From Muribaculaceae bacterium (lineage in GTDB: Bacteria > Bacteroidota > Bacteroidia > Bacteroidales > Muribaculaceae): 10,188 nt of DNA. Each line of letters begins with the position of its first letter. Within the stretch, counting starts at the first letter, position 1. The position numbers and the translations under genes are program-made. Of the stretch, positions 1 through 7,546 are shown one piece after another. The stretch lies in assembly GCA_016302215.1 (NCBI GenBank), contig JAEDNZ010000062.1, positions 1 through 10,188 on the forward strand, given 5' to 3'. The notes under the pieces are model-generated. The model saw nothing but the letters and a program-made list of their open reading frames with translations. It was not told the DNA's origin and did not search any database.

Positions 1-12
1 TTGTAGAAAAAT

Positions 13-59
13 AAAATGAAAATTGTCAGTTTTGGTATTGCATAAAAGATATATTGTGA
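13..59 (+). promoter_or_regulatory. Candidate NrdR-like double operator upstream of nrdJ
   Basis: Two 16-base sites at 13-28 and 44-59 resemble the NrdR box (acaCwAtATaTwGtgt), the operator of the ATP/dATP-sensing repressor of ribonucleotide reductase genes. By my count the second site matches about 12 of 16 positions, with a near-perfect right half ATATATTGTG at 49-58. The first matches about 9 of 16, sharing ATTGT. They lie 31 bases centre to centre, three helical turns, which is the spacing known for paired NrdR boxes. The better box sits between the -33 and -7 elements of the nrdJ promoter, a good place for repression. The match is by eye in an AT-rich region, the first box is poor, and I cannot tell whether this organism encodes NrdR. 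Confidence 0.35.
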
Positions 60-68
60 TTAACTTTG
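38..68 (+). promoter_or_regulatory. Bacteroidetes-type promoter of nrdJ
   Basis: TAACTTTG at 61-68 matches the Bacteroidetes -7 consensus TAnnTTTG exactly. A TTG at 38-40 lies 20 bases upstream, where the -33 TTG/TTTG element is expected. Transcription would begin near position 72-75 and leave a leader of about 60 bases that is A-rich and lacks a Shine-Dalgarno sequence, as is usual in this phylum. That leader is too short for a cobalamin riboswitch, so B12 control of this promoter by that route is unlikely. The promoter position also argues against any nrdJ start upstream of about 72. Confidence 0.6.
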
Positions 69-133
69 CCAAAGTTTGGGAAAAAGATAAACCAATTAAA
101 ATAATATATAACCCCTTAAAAAGAATACCGCAA

Positions 134-2695
134 GTGGCTGAAACAGAACGAAAAACTTATACTTACGATGAGGCGTATCAAGCCTCGTTGGAGTATTTTG
201 GCGGCGATGAGCTTGCAGCGAGAGTGTGGGTGAACAAGTATGCCCTAAAAGACTCTTTCGGCAACATTTATGAGCAGACGCCTGACGATATGCATCACCG
301 CATAGCATCGGAAATCTCGCGCATAGAGAACAAGTATCCATCTCCGATGAGCTATGACGAAATCTATGACTTAATGCGAGATTTCAAATATGTTGTGCCT
401 CAGGGCAGCCCGATGTCGGGCATAGGCAACAATTATCAAGTAGGGTCACTATCAAATTGCTTTGTGATAGGCCTTGACGGGACACCCGACTCGTATGGCG
501 GCATCATGCGCATAGACGAAGAGCAAGTGCAACTGATGAAGCGGCGCGGCGGCGTGGGTCACGACTTGTCGCATCTGCGCCCCAAAGGCACGCCAGTCAA
601 GAACTCGGCACTTACGAGCACTGGTCTTGTGCCCTTTATGGAGCGCTTCTCCAACTCCACACGCGAGGTAGCGCAGGACGGTCGTCGCGGCGCCTTGATG
701 ATGACCGTGTCAATCAAGCACCCCGACTCAGAAGCCTTTATCGATGCCAAGATGACCGAAGGCAAGGTCACGGGCGCCAATGTGTCGGTGCGCATCACCG
801 ATGAGTTTATGCGCGCCGCCGAAGAAGGCAAGCCCTTTGTACAGACCTTCCCGGTAGATAGCGAGCACCCGACGATGACCAAAGAGATAGACGCCAAGGC
901 CCTGTGGGAGAAAATCATACATAACGCATGGCAATCAGCCGAGCCGGGCGTGCTGTTTTGGGACACCATCACTCGCGAGTCGGTGCCCGATTGCTATGCC
1001 GACTTAGGGTTCCGCACCATCTCCACCAATCCCTGCGGCGAGATACCATTGTGCCCATATGACAGCTGCCGCTTGCTTGCGATAAACCTGTACAGCTACG
1101 TAAAAAATCCGTTTACGCCTCAAGCCGAGTTTGACTTTGAGCTGTTCGGGGAGCATGTAGGCAAAGCACAGCGTATCATGGACGATATCATCGACCTCGA
1201 GATGGAGAAGATAGATACCATCTTGACCAAGATAGACAGCGACCCAGAGACCGAAGAAGTGAAGAATAATGAGCGCCATCTATGGCATAAGATAAAGGCT
1301 AAGACCGGCAAGGGCCGTCGCACGGGCGTAGGCACGACAGCCGAGGGCGATATGCTCGCGGCGTTAGGTCTGAAATACGGCACGTCAGAGGCCACCGAGT
1401 TCTCGATAAGCGTGCATAGGGCCTTGGCGATAGCCGCCTATACGTCGTCAGTGGCTATGGCTCGCGAGCGCGGCGCCTTTGAGATTTTTGATGCCGAGCG
1501 CGAGCGCAACAATCCATACATACGGCGACTTACCGAGCAGAGCCCGCAGCTGTATGAAGATATGTGTAAATACGGACGTCGCAACATAGCATGCTTGACG
1601 ATAGCCCCGACGGGCACGACGAGCCTTATGACACGCACCACGTCAGGCATAGAGCCGGTGTTTATGCCGGTGTATAAGCGTAGGCGCAAGGTGAACCCCA
1701 ACGACCCTGAGGTGCGCGTAGATTATGTAGATGAGACCGGCGATGCCTTTGAAGAATATATAGTGTATCACCCCAAATTCTTGGTGTGGATGCAGGTCAA
1801 CGGCATAGAGGTGCGCAACGACTACAGCCAAGAAGAGATTGACGCGCTGGTGGCACGGTCGCCCTACGCCGGCGCCACGGCCAACGAGATAGACTGGTTA
1901 GAGAAGGTGCGCATGCAAGGGAGCATACAGAAGTGGGTTGACCACTCCATCTCGGTGACCATCAACTTGCCTGCCGATGTGAGCGAAGAAGTGGTCAACA
2001 AGCTGTATATGGAGGCATGGCGCCAAGGGTGCAAGGGCTGCACCGTGTATCGCGACGGCTCCCGCTCAGGAGTATTGGTAGCGCTTGAGGAGAAGAAGAA
2101 GAAACAGACCGAGCCGAAGGAGCCTGTAGATGTGGCGTCGCTGTCGTATGTGATGAAGCGCCCCATCGAGCTTGAGGCTGATGTGGTTAGATTTCAGAAC
2201 AACAAGGAGAAGTGGATAGCCTTTGTTGGCCTTATCGACGGAAAGCCCTACGAGATATTCACGGGACTTGCCGATGACGATGACGGCATCTTCTGCCCCA
2301 AGTCAGTGACGCACGGCAAAATCATTAAGGCCATTGATGAGAACGGCAATAAGCGCTATGACTTCCAGTTTATCAACAAGCGCGGCTACAAGACCACCAT
2401 CGAAGGCCTGTCGGATAAGTTCAATCCCGAGTATTGGAACTATGCGAAGCTGATTTCCGGCGTTCTGCGCTATCACATGCCAATAGACCAGGTGCTGAAG
2501 CTCATCGGCGGCTTGGAGCTTGACTCCCAGTCAATCAACACATGGAAGATGGGCGTGGAGCGGGCGCTGAAGAAATATCTGCCCAACGGCCTTGAGGCCA
2601 AGGGTCAGCGGTGCCCGAATTGCGGACAGGAGACCCTTGTATATCAAGAGGGCTGCCTAATCTGCACGTCGTGCGGCACGTCGAAGTGCGGCTAA
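134..2695 (+). CDS. nrdJ: Adenosylcobalamin-dependent (class II) ribonucleotide reductase, zinc-ribbon type
   Basis: Reduces ribonucleotides (probably diphosphates) to deoxyribonucleotides using a cobalamin-generated thiyl radical; cytosolic and needing no separate radical subunit. Numbered from the GTG start (853 residues): SNCFVIG carries redox Cys109; NPCGEIPL carries Asn299, thiyl-radical Cys301 and Glu303; Cys312 follows 11 residues later as the second redox cysteine, the spacing of Thermotoga NrdJ. APTGTTS (491-497) is the phosphate-binding loop. The C-terminus has CxxC at 827/830 and 844/847 plus Cys841 and Cys852, the NrdJ-Z zinc-ribbon or thiol-shuttle tail. The frame is open back to TTG at 23, but the promoter at 38-68 would put those codons upstream of the transcript, and family similarity begins near KTYTYDEAY. 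GTG 134 is therefore preferred. The last 39 bases overlap the convergent HAD gene. Family assignment is firm; the exact start is inferred. Confidence 0.96.
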   Translation: MAETERKTYTYDEAYQASLEYFGGDELAARVWVNKYALKDSFGNIYEQTPDDMHHRIASEISRIENKYPSPMSYDEIYDLMRDFKYVVPQGSPMSGIGNNYQVGSLSNCFVIGLDGTPDSYGGIMRIDEEQVQLMKRRGGVGHDLSHLRPKGTPVKNSALTSTGLVPFMERFSNSTREVAQDGRRGALMMTVSIKHPDSEAFIDAKMTEGKVTGANVSVRITDEFMRAAEEGKPFVQTFPVDSEHPTMTKEIDAKALWEKIIHNAWQSAEPGVLFWDTITRESVPDCYADLGFRTISTNPCGEIPLCPYDSCRLLAINLYSYVKNPFTPQAEFDFELFGEHVGKAQRIMDDIIDLEMEKIDTILTKIDSDPETEEVKNNERHLWHKIKAKTGKGRRTGVGTTAEGDMLAALGLKYGTSEATEFSISVHRALAIAAYTSSVAMARERGAFEIFDAERERNNPYIRRLTEQSPQLYEDMCKYGRRNIACLTIAPTGTTSLMTRTTSGIEPVFMPVYKRRRKVNPNDPEVRVDYVDETGDAFEEYIVYHPKFLVWMQVNGIEVRNDYSQEEIDALVARSPYAGATANEIDWLEKVRMQGSIQKWVDHSISVTINLPADVSEEVVNKLYMEAWRQGCKGCTVYRDGSRSGVLVALEEKKKKQTEPKEPVDVASLSYVMKRPIELEADVVRFQNNKEKWIAFVGLIDGKPYEIFTGLADDDDGIFCPKSVTHGKIIKAIDENGNKRYDFQFINKRGYKTTIEGLSDKFNPEYWNYAKLISGVLRYHMPIDQVLKLIGGLELDSQSINTWKMGVERALKKYLPNGLEAKGQRCPNCGQETLVYQEGCLICTSCGTSKCG

Positions 2696-3304
2696 AGCCT
2701 CGCCCATAGAGCCGATGACAATGTCGGCGATATCACACAGCTTATCAGGCGTGTTTGTCGTAGCTACCCCTACGACAAATGCGCCTGAAGCTTTACCGGC
2801 CATGACGCCAGCTACAGAGTCCTCGAAGACGGCGCAAAGCGTGGGGTCCACACCCAAGCGCTTGGCAGCGAGGATGTAGCCCTCGGGGTCGGGCTTAGAG
2901 CGTGAGATATCCTCGTCAGTGATGACTGCGGCGAAATTCTCTCTGAAGCCCGGCAGCTGTGCAAAAAGGCCGTCCATCTTGACTCTGTTAGAGCTGGTGA
3001 CGATTGCCGCCGGGATATTATTGCACTTCAGCACATCGAGCAAGGGCAATACGCCATCAAAGAGTTGATAGTGCATCTTGGCCTCGAAGTCAGCGAGGTC
3101 AGCCCGAATGAGGCGTTGAGTATCCGGGTCGGGGAAATATGTAGATAGGATATTATCCAGAGTGTTGCCTTTGATAACGAGGGCGAAGTTGTCGATGCCG
3201 GTGTGATATCGGCGGTCAACGTCGCTCCAGAATTGAGTGTAAGTGCCCTCGGTGTCAGTGAGGACACCATCGAGGTCAAAAAGTACAGCATTAATTTTTA
3301 TCAT
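2657..3304 (-). CDS. HAD-superfamily hydrolase, beta-phosphoglucomutase-like (subfamily IA)
   Basis: A 215-residue cytosolic phosphatase or phosphomutase; the substrate cannot be read from the sequence. All four HAD motifs are present: DLDGVLTD with nucleophile Asp10 and acid/base Asp12; Thr103-Ser104 in IVTSSN; Lys137 in SKPDPEGY; and FEDSVAG with Glu161-Asp162 for magnesium. Residues 18-80 form the small helical cap, including the VIKGNTLDNIL stretch seen in Bacteroidales members. The ATG start leads directly into the first beta strand. The final 12 residues (LAALRRAARRAD) are encoded opposite the NrdJ zinc-ribbon tail, and their Ala/Arg richness probably reflects that antisense constraint. 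A 19-bp inverted repeat lies within the 3' third (residues about 173-187). The gene sits 50 bases after hemW and is probably the last of the minus-strand unit. Confidence 0.9.
   Translation of the reverse strand: MIKINAVLFDLDGVLTDTEGTYTQFWSDVDRRYHTGIDNFALVIKGNTLDNILSTYFPDPDTQRLIRADLADFEAKMHYQLFDGVLPLLDVLKCNNIPAAIVTSSNRVKMDGLFAQLPGFRENFAAVITDEDISRSKPDPEGYILAAKRLGVDPTLCAVFEDSVAGVMAGKASGAFVVGVATTNTPDKLCDIADIVIGSMGEALAALRRAARRAD
2745..2788. repeat. 19-bp inverted repeat (hairpin) inside the HAD gene, downstream of nrdJ
   Basis: Arms 2745-2763 and 2770-2788 pair over 19 positions around a six-base loop (2764-2769). Every pair sums to 5533; 17 are Watson-Crick. The other two (2752/2781 and 2753/2780) are U-G and G-U in the plus-strand RNA but become A-C mismatches in the minus-strand RNA. 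The fold is therefore continuous only in a transcript reading through from nrdJ, whose stop lies 49 bases upstream. It could be a terminator or 3'-end-protecting hairpin for nrdJ embedded in the opposing gene. No T-run follows on either strand, so it is not a canonical intrinsic terminator. The structure is seen directly; the function is inferred. Confidence 0.7.
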
Positions 3305-3354
3305 AATACGGAATTATATACATGTAAGTGTGAAATGTGGTTGATGAAGCAGTA

Positions 3355-4464
3355 TCAATCATCGGCGACAACAAAGAGGTCGCGGATAATGGTGTCGGCG
3401 ATAAGCCATTGAGCCTTAGGGATATAAAGCCTATTGTCGTCAGAGAGGATAAGATTGCCGGTGCTGATATGTGGCTGAGCAGCGGTTAAGACCACGTTGA
3501 AGAATGCGGGGTCAATGGCATCGAGAGGCAATCCTGCGGCAGTGCGCAGGCGAGTCATAATGACATCGTTGAGGCACTCGGCGGGCGTCTCCGGTTCAAC
3601 GATAGCGGGATTGTCCGCGGCCAGATATTGCTTGATAGATGATGGATTGTAACGGCGCACAGAGCCGTCAAACGAGTGCGCGGCGGGGCCTAATCCGAGA
3701 TAAGGGATACCTGTCCAGTAGGCAGAGTTGTGCCTCGATGCGCAACCGGGGCGGGCATAGTTTGAAATCTCGTAGTGGTCAAATCCGGCGTCGGCTGTCA
3801 TGTCGCATACCAGGCGGTACATTTGGTCAATGACATCATCATCAGTGTCAGCGATGACACCGCGCTGCCGCATGGCATAGAGGCGCGTGCCCGGCTCAAA
3901 CATCAGGCAATAAGCCGAGATGTGAGTCACGGGCAATTCGAGCAAGGTGCGGAGCGTCAAGGCGAGCGAGTGGAGAGACTGTCCGGGCAATCCGAAAATG
4001 ACGTCGGCAGAGATGTTGGAGATGCCACCGCAAGCAACGGTTTCAATGGCCTTGATTGCGGCGGCAGCATCGTGTCGCCTCCCTACCCCACGCAGCTCGG
4101 CATCGCAGAGCGATTGGACTCCGATAGACACACGATTGACGCCCCAGTCGCGCCAGAGGGCCACCATGTCGGGGTTCACATCTTCGGGGTTAGCCTCTAT
4201 GGTAAACTCCACGACGTCAGCGAGGAGCGGCTTGATAGGCTTAATGAGCGCCGTGAACATCTCGGCAGAAAGAATGGACGGCGTGCCGCCGCCGATATAA
4301 GCCGTAACGAAAGGACTGCCCTGCATCTCGTGGAGTCTCAAGGCGCACTCACGGCCTATGGCGTCAATCACGGCGTGCACGCCGGCGGTGTCAGGCGTGG
4401 AAAAGAAGTCGCAGTATGCGCACTTGGAATGGCAGAAGGGGATATGTATGTAAAGGGCAGCCAA
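3355..4464 (-). CDS. hemW: Radical SAM heme chaperone HemW
   Basis: A 369-residue cytosolic or membrane-associated radical SAM protein that binds heme and delivers it to client hemoproteins. It resembles HemN but is not expected to oxidise coproporphyrinogen. Seen: the 4Fe-4S motif CHSKCAYC (Cys11, Cys15, Cys18), the SAM-binding GGGTPS (58-63), EANPE (90-94), the GVQS segment (115-118), and HNSAYW (245-250), the signature retained in HemW. The C-terminal HemN domain follows. The length agrees with E. coli HemW (about 378). The start is a TTG at 4464: no ATG or GTG lies between the in-frame stop at 4492-4494 and this codon, and homologues begin at this point with M-A-x-YIHIPFC. It starts 27 bases after the addB-like stop, suggesting co-transcription. 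Older annotations may call it oxygen-independent coproporphyrinogen III oxidase. Confidence 0.93.
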   Translation of the reverse strand: MAALYIHIPFCHSKCAYCDFFSTPDTAGVHAVIDAIGRECALRLHEMQGSPFVTAYIGGGTPSILSAEMFTALIKPIKPLLADVVEFTIEANPEDVNPDMVALWRDWGVNRVSIGVQSLCDAELRGVGRRHDAAAAIKAIETVACGGISNISADVIFGLPGQSLHSLALTLRTLLELPVTHISAYCLMFEPGTRLYAMRQRGVIADTDDDVIDQMYRLVCDMTADAGFDHYEISNYARPGCASRHNSAYWTGIPYLGLGPAAHSFDGSVRRYNPSSIKQYLAADNPAIVEPETPAECLNDVIMTRLRTAAGLPLDAIDPAFFNVVLTAAQPHISTGNLILSDDNRLYIPKAQWLIADTIIRDLFVVADD

Positions 4465-4491
4465 AAAACGGAATGTGAATAGAGAGGTTGG

Positions 4492-7400
4492 TTACTTGTC
4501 AGGGATTTCACGGCCGCAGATATTGGCGAATTGGCAATATTTGCAAGCGTTGATGTTATCAACCGGGGCAAAAGGCACCTCCGGGTCAAAGATTTCTTTA
4601 ATCAAGCTAACGAGCCGAGCCTTGAAGCTGTCGTCGCCGTCGGGGTCATCGACATCGCGATAATCGACTATATCCTCCTTGTTGAACTTGGTGGCGATTT
4701 TGCCGTCTTTGAGTATCGATTTCAAAGAGTGCACGACGGGCTTGATGGTGATATTGTGCTTGCCGTACAAATCGGCGTATGCGTGGCAGTAAATTAGCAA
4801 TTGGAAGATAGCATCGTAATCGTGGACACCTGGCTCAAAAAGCGCGTCGAGCGAAGGCGCCGAAGTGCGGTCAGAGCCGGTCTTGTAGTCAATAAAACGG
4901 AGAGCCTTAGAGTTATTGGCGTCAGAAAACTCATCAATGCGGTCAATAGACATTGTGAAGTTGACCGTGAGATCGTTGTCAATTGTCCATTGCTTAATTT
5001 CATTTTTCACCTCACCGCCGATGAAATTGAAAGAAGGCTTGTAACACTCCTTCTCAACCATCAGCAGCCTCTTGACGATATGCAATATTACGATAGCCGT
5101 GATTTTGTGCTCGGAGTTGAAGTGATTCTCGGGTACTTTGATAGCCTGCACTATTTGTTGGGAGATAATCCTCCGGAGCTGCAGGTCGTTGGTGTCGGCG
5201 CAAATGTTGTCAAGGACCTGCGCGGTGATAGGCCTGTCCTTATACTGCTCGTATATCGCACATAGGGTGCCGTGAATAATATTGCCGTAGTCAACGGCTT
5301 GTATATAGTCAGTCAGCTCAGTGTCGCCGCGGTAGTTTTTGACATACTGGAGGTAGAATTTCAGGGGGCATTGCTTGTAGGTCTTGAGCGCCGAAGCCGA
5401 TAAGTTAGCACCGCCGGGCATCTTGAAAGACTGCAGCTTATCCAAAATGTCGGGAGATTTGGCTACGGCGAATTCACGGTCATCGGGCTGAGCATAACCT
5501 AAAGAATACTCGATGAACTCAGGGCGCTTGAGACACTTAGGGGTGATATATTTTAGCTGAGCAATAAAGCGCGAAGGCTCGCCGGAAGATAGTCCTTGAG
5601 CGCGGCTGTCGTAGATGAGAGTGACACTGGCGGCACGGGCGATGAGGCGATAGAAATAGTACTCGTAAGCGGCGTCGAGGCTCTCGGTAGCTGGCATAGA
5701 GTAATCGCGGCGTAGGCTATTGGGTATCATCGTCTTGACATAAGAGCGTCGCGGGAAAGCGCCCTCGTTCATCGAGGCAATGATGACATTGTCAAAGTCA
5801 AGGGCACGCGTCTCGAGGACGCCCATAATCTGGAGGCCATGCAGTGGCGTTCCTGACAGATTGATAGAGCGTGCGTTGAGCAGACGCTCAAAGAATGCGA
5901 AGTAAGTGGATTGGCTGACGGTGATGCCGTAGTTTGCAATCATCGTGGAAAGAGCCCTAATCTCAGAGGATATGTGAGCGAGATAGTCAGCTTCGGTCTT
6001 AGATGGCATTGCCTGGCCGCTGTCGATGTTGGAGATGTCGCGGTGGAGTCCGTCGATGAGGTCGATGAGATATTGCGCGCAATTGTCGGCCTCGTTGACG
6101 GAGTCGCGCTCCACCATACGGAAGATATACTCCAGGGGCTTGTAGTCCTCGGCGGCGAAAAAGCAGATATCGACACGGAAGAGCCTGTCGGCGGCCATTT
6201 TTGAGCGAATGCTATCGGCCACGTCGGGCGCAATGATGCGAATGAGTGGGTGAGAGAGCACGGCATCAATGTCTTCGTAGAAGAATTGATATTGGCGCCT
6301 CGGGTTGTTGTAAACGGCACGCAACTGCATCGAGACGATGGCACGCAGCAGCGTGGCAAAAGACGAAGCGGCGAAAGGCACACCCATGGTGATGTTGACA
6401 TTCTTAATCTGCAGCGGCAGCGCCAGGAGTGTGGGGGTGAGGAGCGCCTCGTCGGGGAGGACGATGGCGGTGTTGATGGCATTCTCCGGGTCAAGCTTTC
6501 CTTTATCAATCAATTGGGTGAGTGTCAAGCCGATAGCTTTAGCCTGGGCCACTTTTGAGGGCATAGCCAAGACCTTGATATCAGGGCCCGGGGCAGCGGG
6601 TGGCGAGAAGTCGTCGGGTTGAGGCCACCGCTTGGACATATTGAGCACGACGCTGCGCGAGGTGGAAACCATCATATCATCGGTGATATCCCAAAAGAAA
6701 CGAGCCTTATCGCCGGAAGAGAGCTTATCGAGCAACTTGGCTTCGCAATAAGACACCTCATTAAGGCCGACGAAGGCATACCGTGGGGCTTTGAGGCGAG
6801 CTTGCCACTCGTCATCGGCAATTAAGTCGCGCAACAGGCGCGCCGCCGTGGTCATGCCGCGGTCGTGGAGCATGCTGTGGAAGGTATGGTAAACAGGGCC
6901 CAAGATTTGCCATAGCGACAAGAATTTGCCTATCATAGAATCGCCGGTGTCAGAGTCGGCGTCTGCGTCAGAGGCATCTGTCACTGCATTGATATGAAGC
7001 CAGAAAGAATTACGCTCCTCAGTGAGCTGGGAGTCGCCCCAGATAGAGCGGACGATAGCTTTTTGCTCGTCGTCGAGGAAGTCGGCGGTTAGCTGCTTGA
7101 GGTCCTTGATGTTGCGATAGAGCATATCGGCATCAATATCCCATCGGTCAATGGAGTCGAAGTCGCTGAGAATGATTTCGCCCCAGAACAAGAACTTGTC
7201 AAAGTCAGAAATCTGCTCGGCATGGCCATTTTTGGTAAGGACATCAGAGTAAGCCTTGTATAAAATCATGAGCTGCTCTTGATGGTCACACACGGCATAT
7301 TCGGCACCTCTGACTGCCAACTGGCTGAGGACGATGAAGCGCGGCAAAAAAGCCGAGCTGTCAAGGGCCTGCTCGATGTAATGCTTGAGGAAAATGGCGC

Positions 7401-7515
7401 TGCGCCTGTTGGGCATCACGAAGGTCAGAGCCGAGAGGTCAGGGTAGCACGAGATGCAGTATTCGGCTACGCATTTGAGGAAAGGGGTGTTGTGATTGAC
7501 GGCAGTATCAGACAT
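4492..7515 (-). CDS. AddB-like PD-(D/E)XK nuclease with inactive helicase fold
   Basis: A 1007-residue protein of the AddB/RecB-nuclease class, expected to pair with an AddA helicase-nuclease in processing double-strand DNA ends for recombination. The N-terminal region has a helicase-like fold (FVMPNRRSAIF, 32-42; IMGVLETRALDFDNVI, 563-578; NEGAFP, 583-588), but I find no Walker A motif, so ATPase activity is not expected. The C-terminal nuclease has His748 in YGNIIHGTL, Asp861 in SIDRIDEF, and Asp876/Lys878 in FIDYKTG. Cys716 (QCPLKF) together with Cys991, Cys994 and Cys1000 (CxxCx5C) reproduces the 4Fe-4S staple of AddB. No addA lies in the window. An Asp-rich stretch at 179-193 looks like a flexible insert. 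The ATG start follows holB by 31 bases. Confidence 0.88.
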   Translation of the reverse strand: MSDTAVNHNTPFLKCVAEYCISCYPDLSALTFVMPNRRSAIFLKHYIEQALDSSAFLPRFIVLSQLAVRGAEYAVCDHQEQLMILYKAYSDVLTKNGHAEQISDFDKFLFWGEIILSDFDSIDRWDIDADMLYRNIKDLKQLTADFLDDEQKAIVRSIWGDSQLTEERNSFWLHINAVTDASDADADSDTGDSMIGKFLSLWQILGPVYHTFHSMLHDRGMTTAARLLRDLIADDEWQARLKAPRYAFVGLNEVSYCEAKLLDKLSSGDKARFFWDITDDMMVSTSRSVVLNMSKRWPQPDDFSPPAAPGPDIKVLAMPSKVAQAKAIGLTLTQLIDKGKLDPENAINTAIVLPDEALLTPTLLALPLQIKNVNITMGVPFAASSFATLLRAIVSMQLRAVYNNPRRQYQFFYEDIDAVLSHPLIRIIAPDVADSIRSKMAADRLFRVDICFFAAEDYKPLEYIFRMVERDSVNEADNCAQYLIDLIDGLHRDISNIDSGQAMPSKTEADYLAHISSEIRALSTMIANYGITVSQSTYFAFFERLLNARSINLSGTPLHGLQIMGVLETRALDFDNVIIASMNEGAFPRRSYVKTMIPNSLRRDYSMPATESLDAAYEYYFYRLIARAASVTLIYDSRAQGLSSGEPSRFIAQLKYITPKCLKRPEFIEYSLGYAQPDDREFAVAKSPDILDKLQSFKMPGGANLSASALKTYKQCPLKFYLQYVKNYRGDTELTDYIQAVDYGNIIHGTLCAIYEQYKDRPITAQVLDNICADTNDLQLRRIISQQIVQAIKVPENHFNSEHKITAIVILHIVKRLLMVEKECYKPSFNFIGGEVKNEIKQWTIDNDLTVNFTMSIDRIDEFSDANNSKALRFIDYKTGSDRTSAPSLDALFEPGVHDYDAIFQLLIYCHAYADLYGKHNITIKPVVHSLKSILKDGKIATKFNKEDIVDYRDVDDPDGDDSFKARLVSLIKEIFDPEVPFAPVDNINACKYCQFANICGREIPDK

Positions 7516-7546
7516 ATAAGTATATTAGGCCGTGGGGAGGAGGGGA

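Noticed and set aside
16..45. Short ATG-started frame of nine codons before nrdJ
   Set aside because: It lies upstream of and across the promoter, with no sign of being transcribed or translated.
1..133. Cobalamin riboswitch upstream of the B12-dependent reductase
   Set aside because: The leader after the promoter is only about 60 bases and shows no B12-box-like sequence or room for the aptamer.
2711..2728. Second small inverted repeat (5-bp stem GCCGA/TCGGC) just past the nrdJ stop
   Set aside because: A stem this short with an eight-base loop is expected by chance, and no T-run follows.
3775..4482. 235-codon open frame on the plus strand opposite hemW
   Set aside because: It runs antisense to a firmly identified gene, shows no recognisable domain, and arises from that gene's codon bias.
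6937..6981. Asp-rich low-complexity stretch in the AddB-like protein as a possible repeat-expansion element
   Set aside because: Only 15 residues with no exact nucleotide repeat unit; an ordinary flexible insert explains it.
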